Assembly (NCBI GenBank): GCA_027459785.1
Contig: DAIDGU010000071.1
Span: forward strand, 62,001-126,000
DNA length: 64,000 nucleotides
Origin: Ktedonobacteria bacterium
GTDB lineage: Bacteria; Chloroflexota; Ktedonobacteria; Ktedonobacterales; JACDGC01
Direction: 5' to 3'
Part shown: positions 30,056 to 38,406 of the stretch, in pieces
How positions within the stretch are numbered: the first letter of the stretch is position 1
Layout of the letters: each line of letters opens with the position of its first letter
Position numbers and translations under genes: made by a program
The notes under the pieces: generated by a model
Seen by the model: only the letters and a program-made list of their open reading frames with translations
Database searches by the model: none
What the model was told of the DNA's origin: nothing

Positions 30056-31852
30056 TTAATTCGTCTGTGGCTCGTTGCCGGTGTTGGCGGCGGTGACGTT
30101 CGGCAGGGGTGCGTCCGTGGGCAGGGGATTGGGGTGCGAGGGGCGTGTCGTGGGACCGGTGAGCGCGGCGATGCCAGGGTGCGAGATGTCGGCGGGGGAA
30201 GGTTCGGCACCCATCGCCGTCGCGATCGTCCCCACGCTGCTGTCGTTCGGCGAGGCACCCAGCGGGGCTACACGGCGGCGCGCGTCGGTCAGCAGTTCCA
30301 TGATCTGCGGGCGCACGGCCAGGTTGTTATTAGGAATGCGCTCCCATTGTTCGCGCGCCAGCGCGTAAAAGCCGGCGCGGTAACAAAAGAAGCCGAGGGC
30401 GGCGCGGGCGTCGAAGAGATTCATGCGCACCCACAAAGCGCTCTGCTCCACCGGCGAGGTCACGTTCTTATCCGTCGCCTCCGTCAATTCGACGAGGGAA
30501 TACATGCGCCGCCCAAAGAGCTTGTAGGGATAGCCGTAAAAGATGCCAATGCGCGGCCCCTGCGCCGTGCTGACGGTTCCCAGGAAGTAATTGCGCGTGT
30601 GGTGGCCGCTCTGCCAGAGCGCGATGCCGATGAGCAGGGCGATGAAGCGCGCCAGATACCGCTGCCAGGTGAAGGGCGCGAGCGCCGAGGCGATGCCGAG
30701 CGCGCCGAACAGCGCCGCGATGGTCCACGCGCTATAGACCAGCCGGCGGCGATCCCAACCCAGCAGGTCGAAGTGGTGGTGCATCGGCGTCGCCAAAAAG
30801 GGCAGCGGATATTCTGTGTGGGGAAACCACACGTGGTCCGCCTCAAAGCGTTCCATCTTCAGGAAGTGGCGGAAGAAGCGCACCAGCAGGCGCGACTGAA
30901 TCACCGCCGACAGCCCTTCCAGCACGAAAACGCCGCCGATCAGCACCAGCAGCAATTCCTGGCGATCTACTAGGGCGATGATCGCCAGCATGCCACCGAT
31001 GGCGAGCGAGCCGCTATCCCCCATGATCATACGGGCGCGGCGGGGCAGGGTGGAGGTGCGCCCCTTCCAGGCGGACGGCCAGTTCCACGGCAAGAAGCCC
31101 ATTGTCGCGCCGGCCAGCGCCAGCGACGCGATCACCAGCGGATAATGATCGGGCCGATCCTCAGCCAGAATGATGACGGCGAAGGCCAGCGCCGCCGGAA
31201 AGCTCAAACCCGCCGCCAGGCCGTCCAGCCCATCGGCGAAATCGACGGCGAGCGAGGTGGTGGTGGCAACGGCCAGCACTAATAGCACGAAGAAGACCGG
31301 CCAGGCATACTGCACCTGTAACAGCAGCGTCCCCAAGCCTGGCACATCGGTATAGGGCGAATAGGCCGACGCCGCGCTGGGGACGTAATAGTATAAAGCC
31401 AGGGCGACGCCGCTGGCGACGATGGCGACGCCGACGAACTTGGTGATCTCGCGGATACCCTGCCCTGAATAGACCTTCTTCCAGTCATCGAACTGGCCGA
31501 CGATCCAGAAGCCGACCAGGCTTGCACCCAGGATGCCCAGCAGGAGCCATTGGGAGGCAGCAAAGCCTAGCAGCCAACCTGTCCCCGCGCCGGCCAGCAC
31601 CATTGCCGGGATCATCCCGCGTGAGCCGACAAGGGGTAATTCGGACGACGACGGGCGGCGGCGCTTGCTCTCCTTGCTGTTGCTCTTGCTGTTGCCAACG
31701 GCATCACTGCTGCCCAGCGACTGATCGGCGCGGAAGAAGCCTTCTTTTCGTTCGCCGCTCCGGAAGTTCGGGGCCAGCCGTAACGCGATGCCACACAGCA
31801 GCAGGGCCAGAATGAACGCGCCGACCAGCGCGACCAGCAGGAATAATTGCAT
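30056..31852 (-). CDS. MraY/WecA-like phospho-sugar transferase with C-terminal extension
   Basis: FDDWKKVYSGQGI, DFADGLDGLAAGLS, MGDSGSLAIGG, TPMHHHFDLLGWDRRRLV (MraY-type HHH motif); roughly 150-aa soluble C-terminal extension. Confidence 0.8.
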   Translation of the reverse strand: MQLFLLVALVGAFILALLLCGIALRLAPNFRSGERKEGFFRADQSLGSSDAVGNSKSNSKESKRRRPSSSELPLVGSRGMIPAMVLAGAGTGWLLGFAASQWLLLGILGASLVGFWIVGQFDDWKKVYSGQGIREITKFVGVAIVASGVALALYYYVPSAASAYSPYTDVPGLGTLLLQVQYAWPVFFVLLVLAVATTTSLAVDFADGLDGLAAGLSFPAALAFAVIILAEDRPDHYPLVIASLALAGATMGFLPWNWPSAWKGRTSTLPRRARMIMGDSGSLAIGGMLAIIALVDRQELLLVLIGGVFVLEGLSAVIQSRLLVRFFRHFLKMERFEADHVWFPHTEYPLPFLATPMHHHFDLLGWDRRRLVYSAWTIAALFGALGIASALAPFTWQRYLARFIALLIGIALWQSGHHTRNYFLGTVSTAQGPRIGIFYGYPYKLFGRRMYSLVELTEATDKNVTSPVEQSALWVRMNLFDARAALGFFCYRAGFYALAREQWERIPNNNLAVRPQIMELLTDARRRVAPLGASPNDSSVGTIATAMGAEPSPADISHPGIAALTGPTTRPSHPNPLPTDAPLPNVTAANTGNEPQTN

Positions 31853-32162
31853 GGGCTGCCCCTTGAAGATGAGTCTTGTCTGCGGGTTGAGGTGCGCGGG
31901 CGCATCCTTTCCCTCATGATACAACGGACGACGGCGCGCGTATACCAGTCCTATTCACGGTCGCTTGTGGGAAAGTGGGCAAAGTCGCGCCCCATCTACA
32001 GTACATAAAACGAAATGGCATGACCACCGACTAGCCCAATCGGCGGATGTGGGCTGTTTCACATCAGTTGTCGCCAGCGCATGAAACATCGCGCCCGCCG
32101 GCTCGTCTCTATAAGAGTAAGAAAGCTCGCACGACATGTGCGCCGTGTCGCCCCATTCACTG

Positions 32163-32192
32163 TTGCCGTCACAAAAATGTTGTGCGTATAAT
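32163..32192 (+). promoter_or_regulatory. putative sigma70-like promoter
   Basis: TTGCCG-N18-TATAAT upstream of TM2-domain gene; aaaggagct RBS before ATG at 32224. Confidence 0.55.
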
Positions 32193-32223
32193 GAATTGGG
32201 CATTCTGAAAGGAGCTGCAAGCT

Positions 32224-32571
32224 ATGGCACCGGCTGATACGTATGCGATGCAAGTGGCGGCGTCGCTGCCCCAGGCGCAACAAAACCTATTTTACGGCGA
32301 GTATAATCGGCAGGCGAAGAGCTACAATACCGCGCTGCTGCTGGCGATTTTCACCGGCTGGTGGCTTGGCGGCCACAAGTTTTATCTGGGTAAACCCCTT
32401 CAGGGTTTATTACATTTCCTCTTCGCCCCAACCATCATCCCGCTGATCCTGACGATCATTGATATCGTCAATCTACATAAGACGGTTGATCATATCAACA
32501 AGCATGCCGCCGATGAGGTCGCCGCCAAGATTCGCGCGATGCCCTTGACCGCGCCGCTCCAAAACTACTAA
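32224..32571 (+). CDS. TM2 domain-containing membrane protein
   Basis: SYNTALLLAIFTGWWLGGHKFYLGKPLQGLLHFLF TM2 signature. Confidence 0.8.
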   Translation: MAPADTYAMQVAASLPQAQQNLFYGEYNRQAKSYNTALLLAIFTGWWLGGHKFYLGKPLQGLLHFLFAPTIIPLILTIIDIVNLHKTVDHINKHAADEVAAKIRAMPLTAPLQNY

Positions 32572-32650
32572 GGGGACGGCGGACCCGAATGGTCGCCGAC
32601 CAAACCGTGCGCCGGAAAGCCACGTTTAGGGCGAACAGGCAGCAGCGTGG

Positions 32651-32756
32651 GGCGGACGTTCCTGTCCGCCGGGTTGACTGACAGACAAGAATGTCTGTCC
32701 TCCCTGTGGTTGTGGGGCGGACAGCGATGATCGTGGGGCGGACATTCCTGTCCGCC
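32651..32756. repeat. family A repeat cluster
   Basis: ggcggacgttcctgtccgcc (32651), gacagacaagaatgtctgtc (32680), ggcggacattcctgtccgcc (32737), plus a partial copy between. Confidence 0.9.
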
Positions 32757-32836
32757 GTCGCGTTCCTGTGGGCTAACATTTAGCGGTGATTGCCGCCGCT
32801 GATCGTACATAGTATAAAGTTGAGGTACCTTACGGC

Positions 32837-35035
32837 ATGGCCGATTCCCCCCCGCAACCGTCGTTCCCCATCGAGGCCATCGCCGATTTCCCCGCCCCAG
32901 GGATGGCAGTACCGACCGCTTTTACCTTCAGTCCTGACGACCAGCAGGTGTACTATCTGTACGGGTCGCCGGACGATCCGGTGCAGCAGCTTTTCTCGCG
33001 GGCGGTCGCGGGCGGTGAGCCGCGCGTGTTGGTCGCGCCGCCGGGCGCGGGGACGCAAGAAAGCACACTTTCGCCGGAAGAAGAGTTGCGCCGCCAGCGC
33101 GAACGCATGTTGGCCGTGGGCATCACGCGCTATGCCGTCAACGCGCCGACCGGGCGCATCCTCATTCCCAACCAGGGCAGCTTATATGTGCAGGACGGCC
33201 CTGACGCGCCCTTGCGCCTGATCCTGGATACCACCGGCCAGCCGCCGGCGCAGGACGCCGCTTGTGCGCCAGACGGCGCGCACATCGCGTTTGTGCAGGC
33301 AGGCGAGGTGTGGGTAGTACCGACGGCGGGCGGCACGCCACGCCAACTGACCCACGGCGCGACCGCAGGCGTCACGCACGGCCTGGCGGAATACATCGCG
33401 CAGGAAGAATTGGGGCGACGCGCGGGCTTCTGGTGGTCGCCCGACGGCGCGCACATCGCCTTCACCGAGGTGGACGAGCGCCACATCCCTGAATATCGCA
33501 TCATGCATCAGGGCAAGGCGGCGACTGGCGCGGTCGCGCAGGAAGATCATCGCTATCCCTTCGCCGGGGGGCCGAACGCACACGTGCGGCTGGGCGTCAT
33601 CCCCAGCGCGGGCGGCGCGCCGGTCTGGATGGACACCGACGTGAGGGCGGAGGGCTACATCGCGCGCGTCTTCTGGTGGCCGAATGGCGACCTGGGCGCG
33701 GAACTGCTCAACCGTCCCCAAACACGGCTGGACCTCGTGCGCTTCGACAGCGCCACGGGCCGGCGCACGAGCGTGCTGGTGGAAGAGAGCGAGCGATGGA
33801 TCACGATGCGCACCCACCACCGTCATGTGCTGCGCGACGGCAGCTTCGTATGGGCCTCGGAGCGCAACGGCTTCAACCATCTCTATTACTATCGTTTGCA
33901 GCACGATGGCCTGGCGGTGCGCCAACTTACCGGCGGCGCGGAGGCGGGTGACGCGGGCGGTGCCTGGGTGGTGGATGACATCGCCGGCGTCGATGAAGAC
34001 CAACGCATCGTCTACTTCACCGGCAACCGCGAGGACGCGACGGAGATGCACGTGTATGCCGTGGCGCTCGACGGCGGGCCGATTCGGCGCGTCACCCAGG
34101 CGGCGGGGATGCATAGTGTCACGCTCGACCACGCCTGCCGCCACTTCATCGATCTGCATAGCGCGCTGGCTCAGCCGCCGACGATCACGCTGCGCCGGCT
34201 GGACGATGACGGCGAGGTGCAACGGATCTTCACGCCGAACGATCCGCGCATCGAACGCTTTCACCTGAAGCCGCCGACGCTCGTCACCCTCGCCAACCGG
34301 GACGGCACCGCGCTACACGGCGCGATCTACCCGCCCGATCCCGACCTCTTCGGACCAGGGCCATACCCCACCATTGTCGAGGTCTATGGCGGGCCAGGAC
34401 CACAGACGGTGCAGAACTCCTGGGCGCTGACGGCGGCACTGCGCACGCAATATCTGCGCGCATTGGGCTATCTGGTGTTCCGTCTGGATAACCGGGGCAG
34501 CGCTCGGCGTGGGCTGGCCTTCGAGGGCGCGCTGGCGCACCGCATGGGGACGGTCGAGGTGGACGATCAGGTGGATGGCGTGCGCTGGCTGGTGGCGCAA
34601 GGCTTGGCCGATCCACAGCGGGTGGGGATCATCGGCTGGAGCTACGGCGGTTACATGGCGCTGATGTGCCTGGCACGCGCGCCGGAGACCTTCCGCTTGG
34701 CCGTGGCCGGCGCGCCCGTCACGTCCTGGGACGGCTACGACACGGCGTATACCGAACGCTACATGGCGACGCCACAGGCGAATCCAGAGGGCTACGAGCG
34801 GGCCAGCGCCTTGCACGCGGCCAAGGGCATCCAGGGCAAGCTGCTCGTCATCCACGGCATGTTGGACGAAAACGTGCATTTCCGCCACACCGCTCGCCTG
34901 GTGAACGCGCTGATCGCCGCGCGCATCCCTTATGATCTGCTGATCTTCCCCGACGAGCGCCACATGCCGCGCCGCCAGGCCGACCGCGTGTACCTCCACG
35001 AGCGCACCATCACGTTCTTTCGCGCGCACCTGTGA
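32837..35035 (+). CDS. S9 family peptidase (DPP4/prolyl oligopeptidase-like)
   Basis: Beta-propeller N-terminus; catalytic IGWSYGGYMAL (GxSxGG), HGMLDENVHFRHT (Asp), DERHMPRR (His). Confidence 0.9.
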   Translation: MADSPPQPSFPIEAIADFPAPGMAVPTAFTFSPDDQQVYYLYGSPDDPVQQLFSRAVAGGEPRVLVAPPGAGTQESTLSPEEELRRQRERMLAVGITRYAVNAPTGRILIPNQGSLYVQDGPDAPLRLILDTTGQPPAQDAACAPDGAHIAFVQAGEVWVVPTAGGTPRQLTHGATAGVTHGLAEYIAQEELGRRAGFWWSPDGAHIAFTEVDERHIPEYRIMHQGKAATGAVAQEDHRYPFAGGPNAHVRLGVIPSAGGAPVWMDTDVRAEGYIARVFWWPNGDLGAELLNRPQTRLDLVRFDSATGRRTSVLVEESERWITMRTHHRHVLRDGSFVWASERNGFNHLYYYRLQHDGLAVRQLTGGAEAGDAGGAWVVDDIAGVDEDQRIVYFTGNREDATEMHVYAVALDGGPIRRVTQAAGMHSVTLDHACRHFIDLHSALAQPPTITLRRLDDDGEVQRIFTPNDPRIERFHLKPPTLVTLANRDGTALHGAIYPPDPDLFGPGPYPTIVEVYGGPGPQTVQNSWALTAALRTQYLRALGYLVFRLDNRGSARRGLAFEGALAHRMGTVEVDDQVDGVRWLVAQGLADPQRVGIIGWSYGGYMALMCLARAPETFRLAVAGAPVTSWDGYDTAYTERYMATPQANPEGYERASALHAAKGIQGKLLVIHGMLDENVHFRHTARLVNALIAARIPYDLLIFPDERHMPRRQADRVYLHERTITFFRAHL

Positions 35036-35043
35036 GTGATCGC

Positions 35044-35430
35044 TTATGCACCAATGGTCGTTGCAATCCGTTCCGCCGTGCGCGCAATCAGGGGCGCGTC
35101 GTCCGACGTGAGGCTCGGCGCGATCAGCCGCGCGGTGAGGGCGTAGAGGCGCAGCCCGACGATCACCTTCACCGCCTCCTCTGGCTCTGTGAACCACCGC
35201 GCCACCTGGGCGGGCGTGACCGTGCTGAAGACCGCCAGACGATCCGCGATCAGATGCGTCACGGCTGCGGCTCCGTCATCATCAGCGCCGACGAAGCGCA
35301 CGACATCCAGATCGCTCCACGGTCCGGCGTCGCCCCGCGCGAAGCTGCCCAGCAGCACCAGCGCCCGCACGCGGGCATCCGCGAAACGGGCGATCAGGTC
35401 TGCCGGCGGCAGCGGCAGATCGCCGATCAT
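35044..35430 (-). CDS. nucleotidyltransferase-domain protein (MNT-like)
   Basis: ALVLLGSFARGDAGPWSDLDVVRFV (GSx10DxD signature); start MIGDLPLPP chosen. Confidence 0.7.
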   Translation of the reverse strand: MIGDLPLPPADLIARFADARVRALVLLGSFARGDAGPWSDLDVVRFVGADDDGAAAVTHLIADRLAVFSTVTPAQVARWFTEPEEAVKVIVGLRLYALTARLIAPSLTSDDAPLIARTAERIATTIGA

Positions 35431-35972
35431 GCGTGATGGCCCAGCAACGCGCTCATCGCTTGCGGCGAGGCGAAGATCGAGAGCGCCCAACCGGCGAGCA
35501 GGAAAAGCACATTGAACGCGAGGTTGATGCGCACCTGCCGTCGTTCGGACGTGCGGACCTGGTTGCCGATGACCGAATCCAGCAGGCGGGCGATGTCGCC
35601 ATCTTCGCTGATCCATTCGCGCACCTGCATCAGCCGCGCGACACGCTGGTCGATGCCAGCGACGATTGTTGCCGGCGGCGGCATCGGCGGGGCCGCCCCG
35701 TAGGACGGTGCGGCACTGGGCGCGGGCATGGTCGGTGGCAGGGGAGCTGGCGCGGCGGGCGCACTATCGGCAGACGCGCTGCCGGTCGGTGGCCCCGCCT
35801 GGGGCATGGGATAAGCTGACCCAGGCGCACGCGACGCGGGCGGTGGCACGGGAGCCGGCCCGGTGGGGGCGAATCGCTTGGGCATCGGTGCCTGGCCCTC
35901 AGTGTTGATCAGTGCAGCGATCTCGGCGTCGATGGCGCGTTCCATCACCTCTGCATAACGTTTGGTTGCCAT
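35427..35972 (-). CDS. Pro-rich protein with C-terminal TM, hypothetical
   Basis: Long P/A-rich linker, C-terminal hydrophobic segment; overlaps nucleotidyltransferase start by 4 nt. Confidence 0.55.
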   Translation of the reverse strand: MATKRYAEVMERAIDAEIAALINTEGQAPMPKRFAPTGPAPVPPPASRAPGSAYPMPQAGPPTGSASADSAPAAPAPLPPTMPAPSAAPSYGAAPPMPPPATIVAGIDQRVARLMQVREWISEDGDIARLLDSVIGNQVRTSERRQVRINLAFNVLFLLAGWALSIFASPQAMSALLGHHA

Positions 35973-36100
35973 GTGACACTCCTTATAGTGATATGCTACT
36001 GACTAGAATTGCTTCATCATTGTATGCGCACTCTGCAAGAGTGTGACAAATGGTTGCAATCCAGGCGGATGCCCCGCCATCTACACCAAGGAGGCCCAGC

Positions 36101-36610
36101 ATGTCGGCGCACCTACACGTCATCCGGGGCGACATCACCACACAAGCGGTCGATGTCATCGTCAATGCGGCCAACGCCAGCCTGCTCGGGGGTGGCGGCG
36201 TGGATGGCGCGATTCACCGCGCGGCGGGATCGGACCTCGTGGCGGAATGCCGCACGCTGGGCGGCTGCGCGACGGGCGAGGCGAAGATCACGCGCGGCTA
36301 CCGGCTGCCCGCGCGCTATGTCATCCACACCGTCGGGCCGATCTGGCATGGTGGCGGGGCGAATGAAGCTATATTATTGGCAAGCTGCTATCAGACCAGC
36401 CTGGCCCTCGCTGACCAGCACGGCCTGCACACCGTCGCCTTCCCCTCCATCAGCACCGGCATCTATGGCTATCCGCTGGACCGCGCGGCCCCTGTCGCCG
36501 TCGCCGCCGTGCGCGCCTACCTGGCCCAGCACCTTGCCACATCCGTCACGGATGTCACCTGGGTCTGCTTCGATGACCGCACCTATGTTGCCTACGCAGC
36601 GGCGGGGTGA
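36101..36610 (+). CDS. macro-domain protein (O-acetyl-ADP-ribose deacetylase-like)
   Basis: [55 protein letters not shown]. Confidence 0.93.
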   Translation: MSAHLHVIRGDITTQAVDVIVNAANASLLGGGGVDGAIHRAAGSDLVAECRTLGGCATGEAKITRGYRLPARYVIHTVGPIWHGGGANEAILLASCYQTSLALADQHGLHTVAFPSISTGIYGYPLDRAAPVAVAAVRAYLAQHLATSVTDVTWVCFDDRTYVAYAAAG

Positions 36611-36630
36611 AAGGTGGCGGCGACGAAGTC

Positions 36631-36770
36631 CGCCGTCGCGGACTAGGCTCCCAACCCGCATCGGCGGGTTTCGTGGCGTAGCCCTTAGGCGCGGTTTCAA
36701 CCGCCCGCGTCCTCGTCGTGGTTTCAACCGCCCGCGTCCTCGTCGCGGTTTCAACCGCCCGCCCGCTCTC
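36631..36770. repeat. family B half-element with 27-bp tandem repeats
   Basis: gcggtttcaaccgcccgcgtcctcgtc at 36691, gtggtttcaaccgcccgcgtcctcgtc at 36718, gcggtttcaaccgcccgc at 36745. Confidence 0.8.
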
Positions 36771-36856
36771 ACCCACCCCTTCTCGTCCCCCTGATGGCAG
36801 ACAGGCTTATCCCCCATCACAGAGAGGACAGACCTGCCTGTCGGTCTTGCGGCAAC

Positions 36857-38098
36857 TCACGCAGTCCGTACCAGGCCAATTTCACGTTGCGGCGGCACCA
36901 GCCACTCGACGCCGTCGGGAGTGATGCGCAGATCGTCTTCGACGCTGACCCAGCCCAGGTAGGGATCGCTGGTGGGGATGCCATATTCGACGGCGAAAAC
37001 TTGATCCTCGACGATGGGCAGATAGGGTGCGCGGCCATAGCGTTCCCAGCGCGGCCCCAGCACCACGCCGCCGTCGTGCGCGTTCGCGCCCAGGTGGTGG
37101 CCGAAAGCGAAGGGGGGTTCAGGGAAACCCCGCGCGGTGAGCGCCTTGCGCGCGGCGGCGTCCACGTGCCAGCCGGGCGTGCCGGGGGTGAGCTTGCGCA
37201 CGCCGGCGGCGACGGCGGCCATCAGCGCGTCCCAGGCGCGCTGCACATTCGCGGGGGGCTGCTCCTCGCCGGGCTTGAGCAGATACCATGTGCGCTGCAT
37301 GTCGGAGCGGTAGCCCGCATATACCACGCCCACATCGCAGAAGATCAGGTCGCCGGCCTCCGCCGGAATGTCGCCCGCCGGCACATGACCGACCGGCGCG
37401 CGCGGGCCGATGGGGATGCATGGGCAAGAGTCTGCTTCCCACGCCGGCTCCAGATGCCGCGCGCGCATCCATTCGTGCGCGAAGGCGCTGAGCGCCAGGC
37501 CGGTGACGCCAGGCCGCAGCCGCGCGGTGATCTCGCGGAACAGTTCCTCCGTCAATTGGCAGGCGGTGCGGATGCGTGCGACCTCGTCGGGTAACTTGCA
37601 GCCGCGCACCAGAAAGACGACCTTCTCGGCGGGGACGAGCCGACGCGCGTAGGGCGTGCCTTGCAGTGCTTTTTGCAGACGGCGATAGTTACCCAGGGTA
37701 ATACCATCGGCGGCATGGTCGCTCTGCGAGGTCGTGATGGCGATGGTCTGCGGATCATGCTCCGTCAGCCACGCGCGCAAGGGATCACCGATCCCCTGGA
37801 CGTAGCCGACGACGTTGGGATACGCTCCCACAGCGCGCACCTTCTCCACATCCAGGCTACCCACGATAGCGGTGGGATCACCATCTGCGGGGATGATGAA
37901 GGCCGATAGCCACGTTACATCCGTGCCGACCAGGAGGTTTTGCACCGGATCGGGATGCAGCCCGGTTTCCTGGGCGAATTGGACGATCCAGCAGTCGATG
38001 TTGAGTTGGCGCAGGATGTGTTGGGCCTGCGCGACTTTTTGGGCCACCAAGGATGCGGTGGTTGCAGGGTTGGCCAGTGGTGATATACTTTTGGTCAT
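36857..38098 (-). CDS. M24 family Xaa-Pro aminopeptidase-like metallopeptidase
   Basis: Creatinase-like N-terminus; AGDLIFCDVGVVYAGYRSDMQRTWYL, FGHHLGANAHDGG, VFAVEYGI. Confidence 0.85.
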   Translation of the reverse strand: MTKSISPLANPATTASLVAQKVAQAQHILRQLNIDCWIVQFAQETGLHPDPVQNLLVGTDVTWLSAFIIPADGDPTAIVGSLDVEKVRAVGAYPNVVGYVQGIGDPLRAWLTEHDPQTIAITTSQSDHAADGITLGNYRRLQKALQGTPYARRLVPAEKVVFLVRGCKLPDEVARIRTACQLTEELFREITARLRPGVTGLALSAFAHEWMRARHLEPAWEADSCPCIPIGPRAPVGHVPAGDIPAEAGDLIFCDVGVVYAGYRSDMQRTWYLLKPGEEQPPANVQRAWDALMAAVAAGVRKLTPGTPGWHVDAAARKALTARGFPEPPFAFGHHLGANAHDGGVVLGPRWERYGRAPYLPIVEDQVFAVEYGIPTSDPYLGWVSVEDDLRITPDGVEWLVPPQREIGLVRTA

Positions 38099-38406
38099 AT
38101 TCTCTCTCCGCAAGGTATGTAGCGAAAGCTGATCGCATTATCGCATGTCGGCAGGCGCAGCGCACAAATCAGGTGATACCAGCACTACCTACAAGGGCGC
38201 GACACCGGAAAGTGCGTCTCGCTCTTGACAGGATGCACAGAACCTTGTAGCCTAAGCTTGTCCAGGACGCCAGCGCTGCATTGTTTACCTGGCAGAATGT
38301 CAACGGCGAGGGGATCGGTTTTTCGTATCAAGCACCAGCACAGGCGACATTGGGAAATACGCAACCAAGTTCATCCATCTGCGGCACACCAGAGAAGGAT
38401 GCACGA

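Noticed and set aside
33182-34264. 360-aa minus-strand ORF
   Set aside because: Antisense to the S9 peptidase with no recognisable motif.
36691-36770. Possible CRISPR-like array
   Set aside because: Direct tandem units with no unique spacers and no cas genes nearby.
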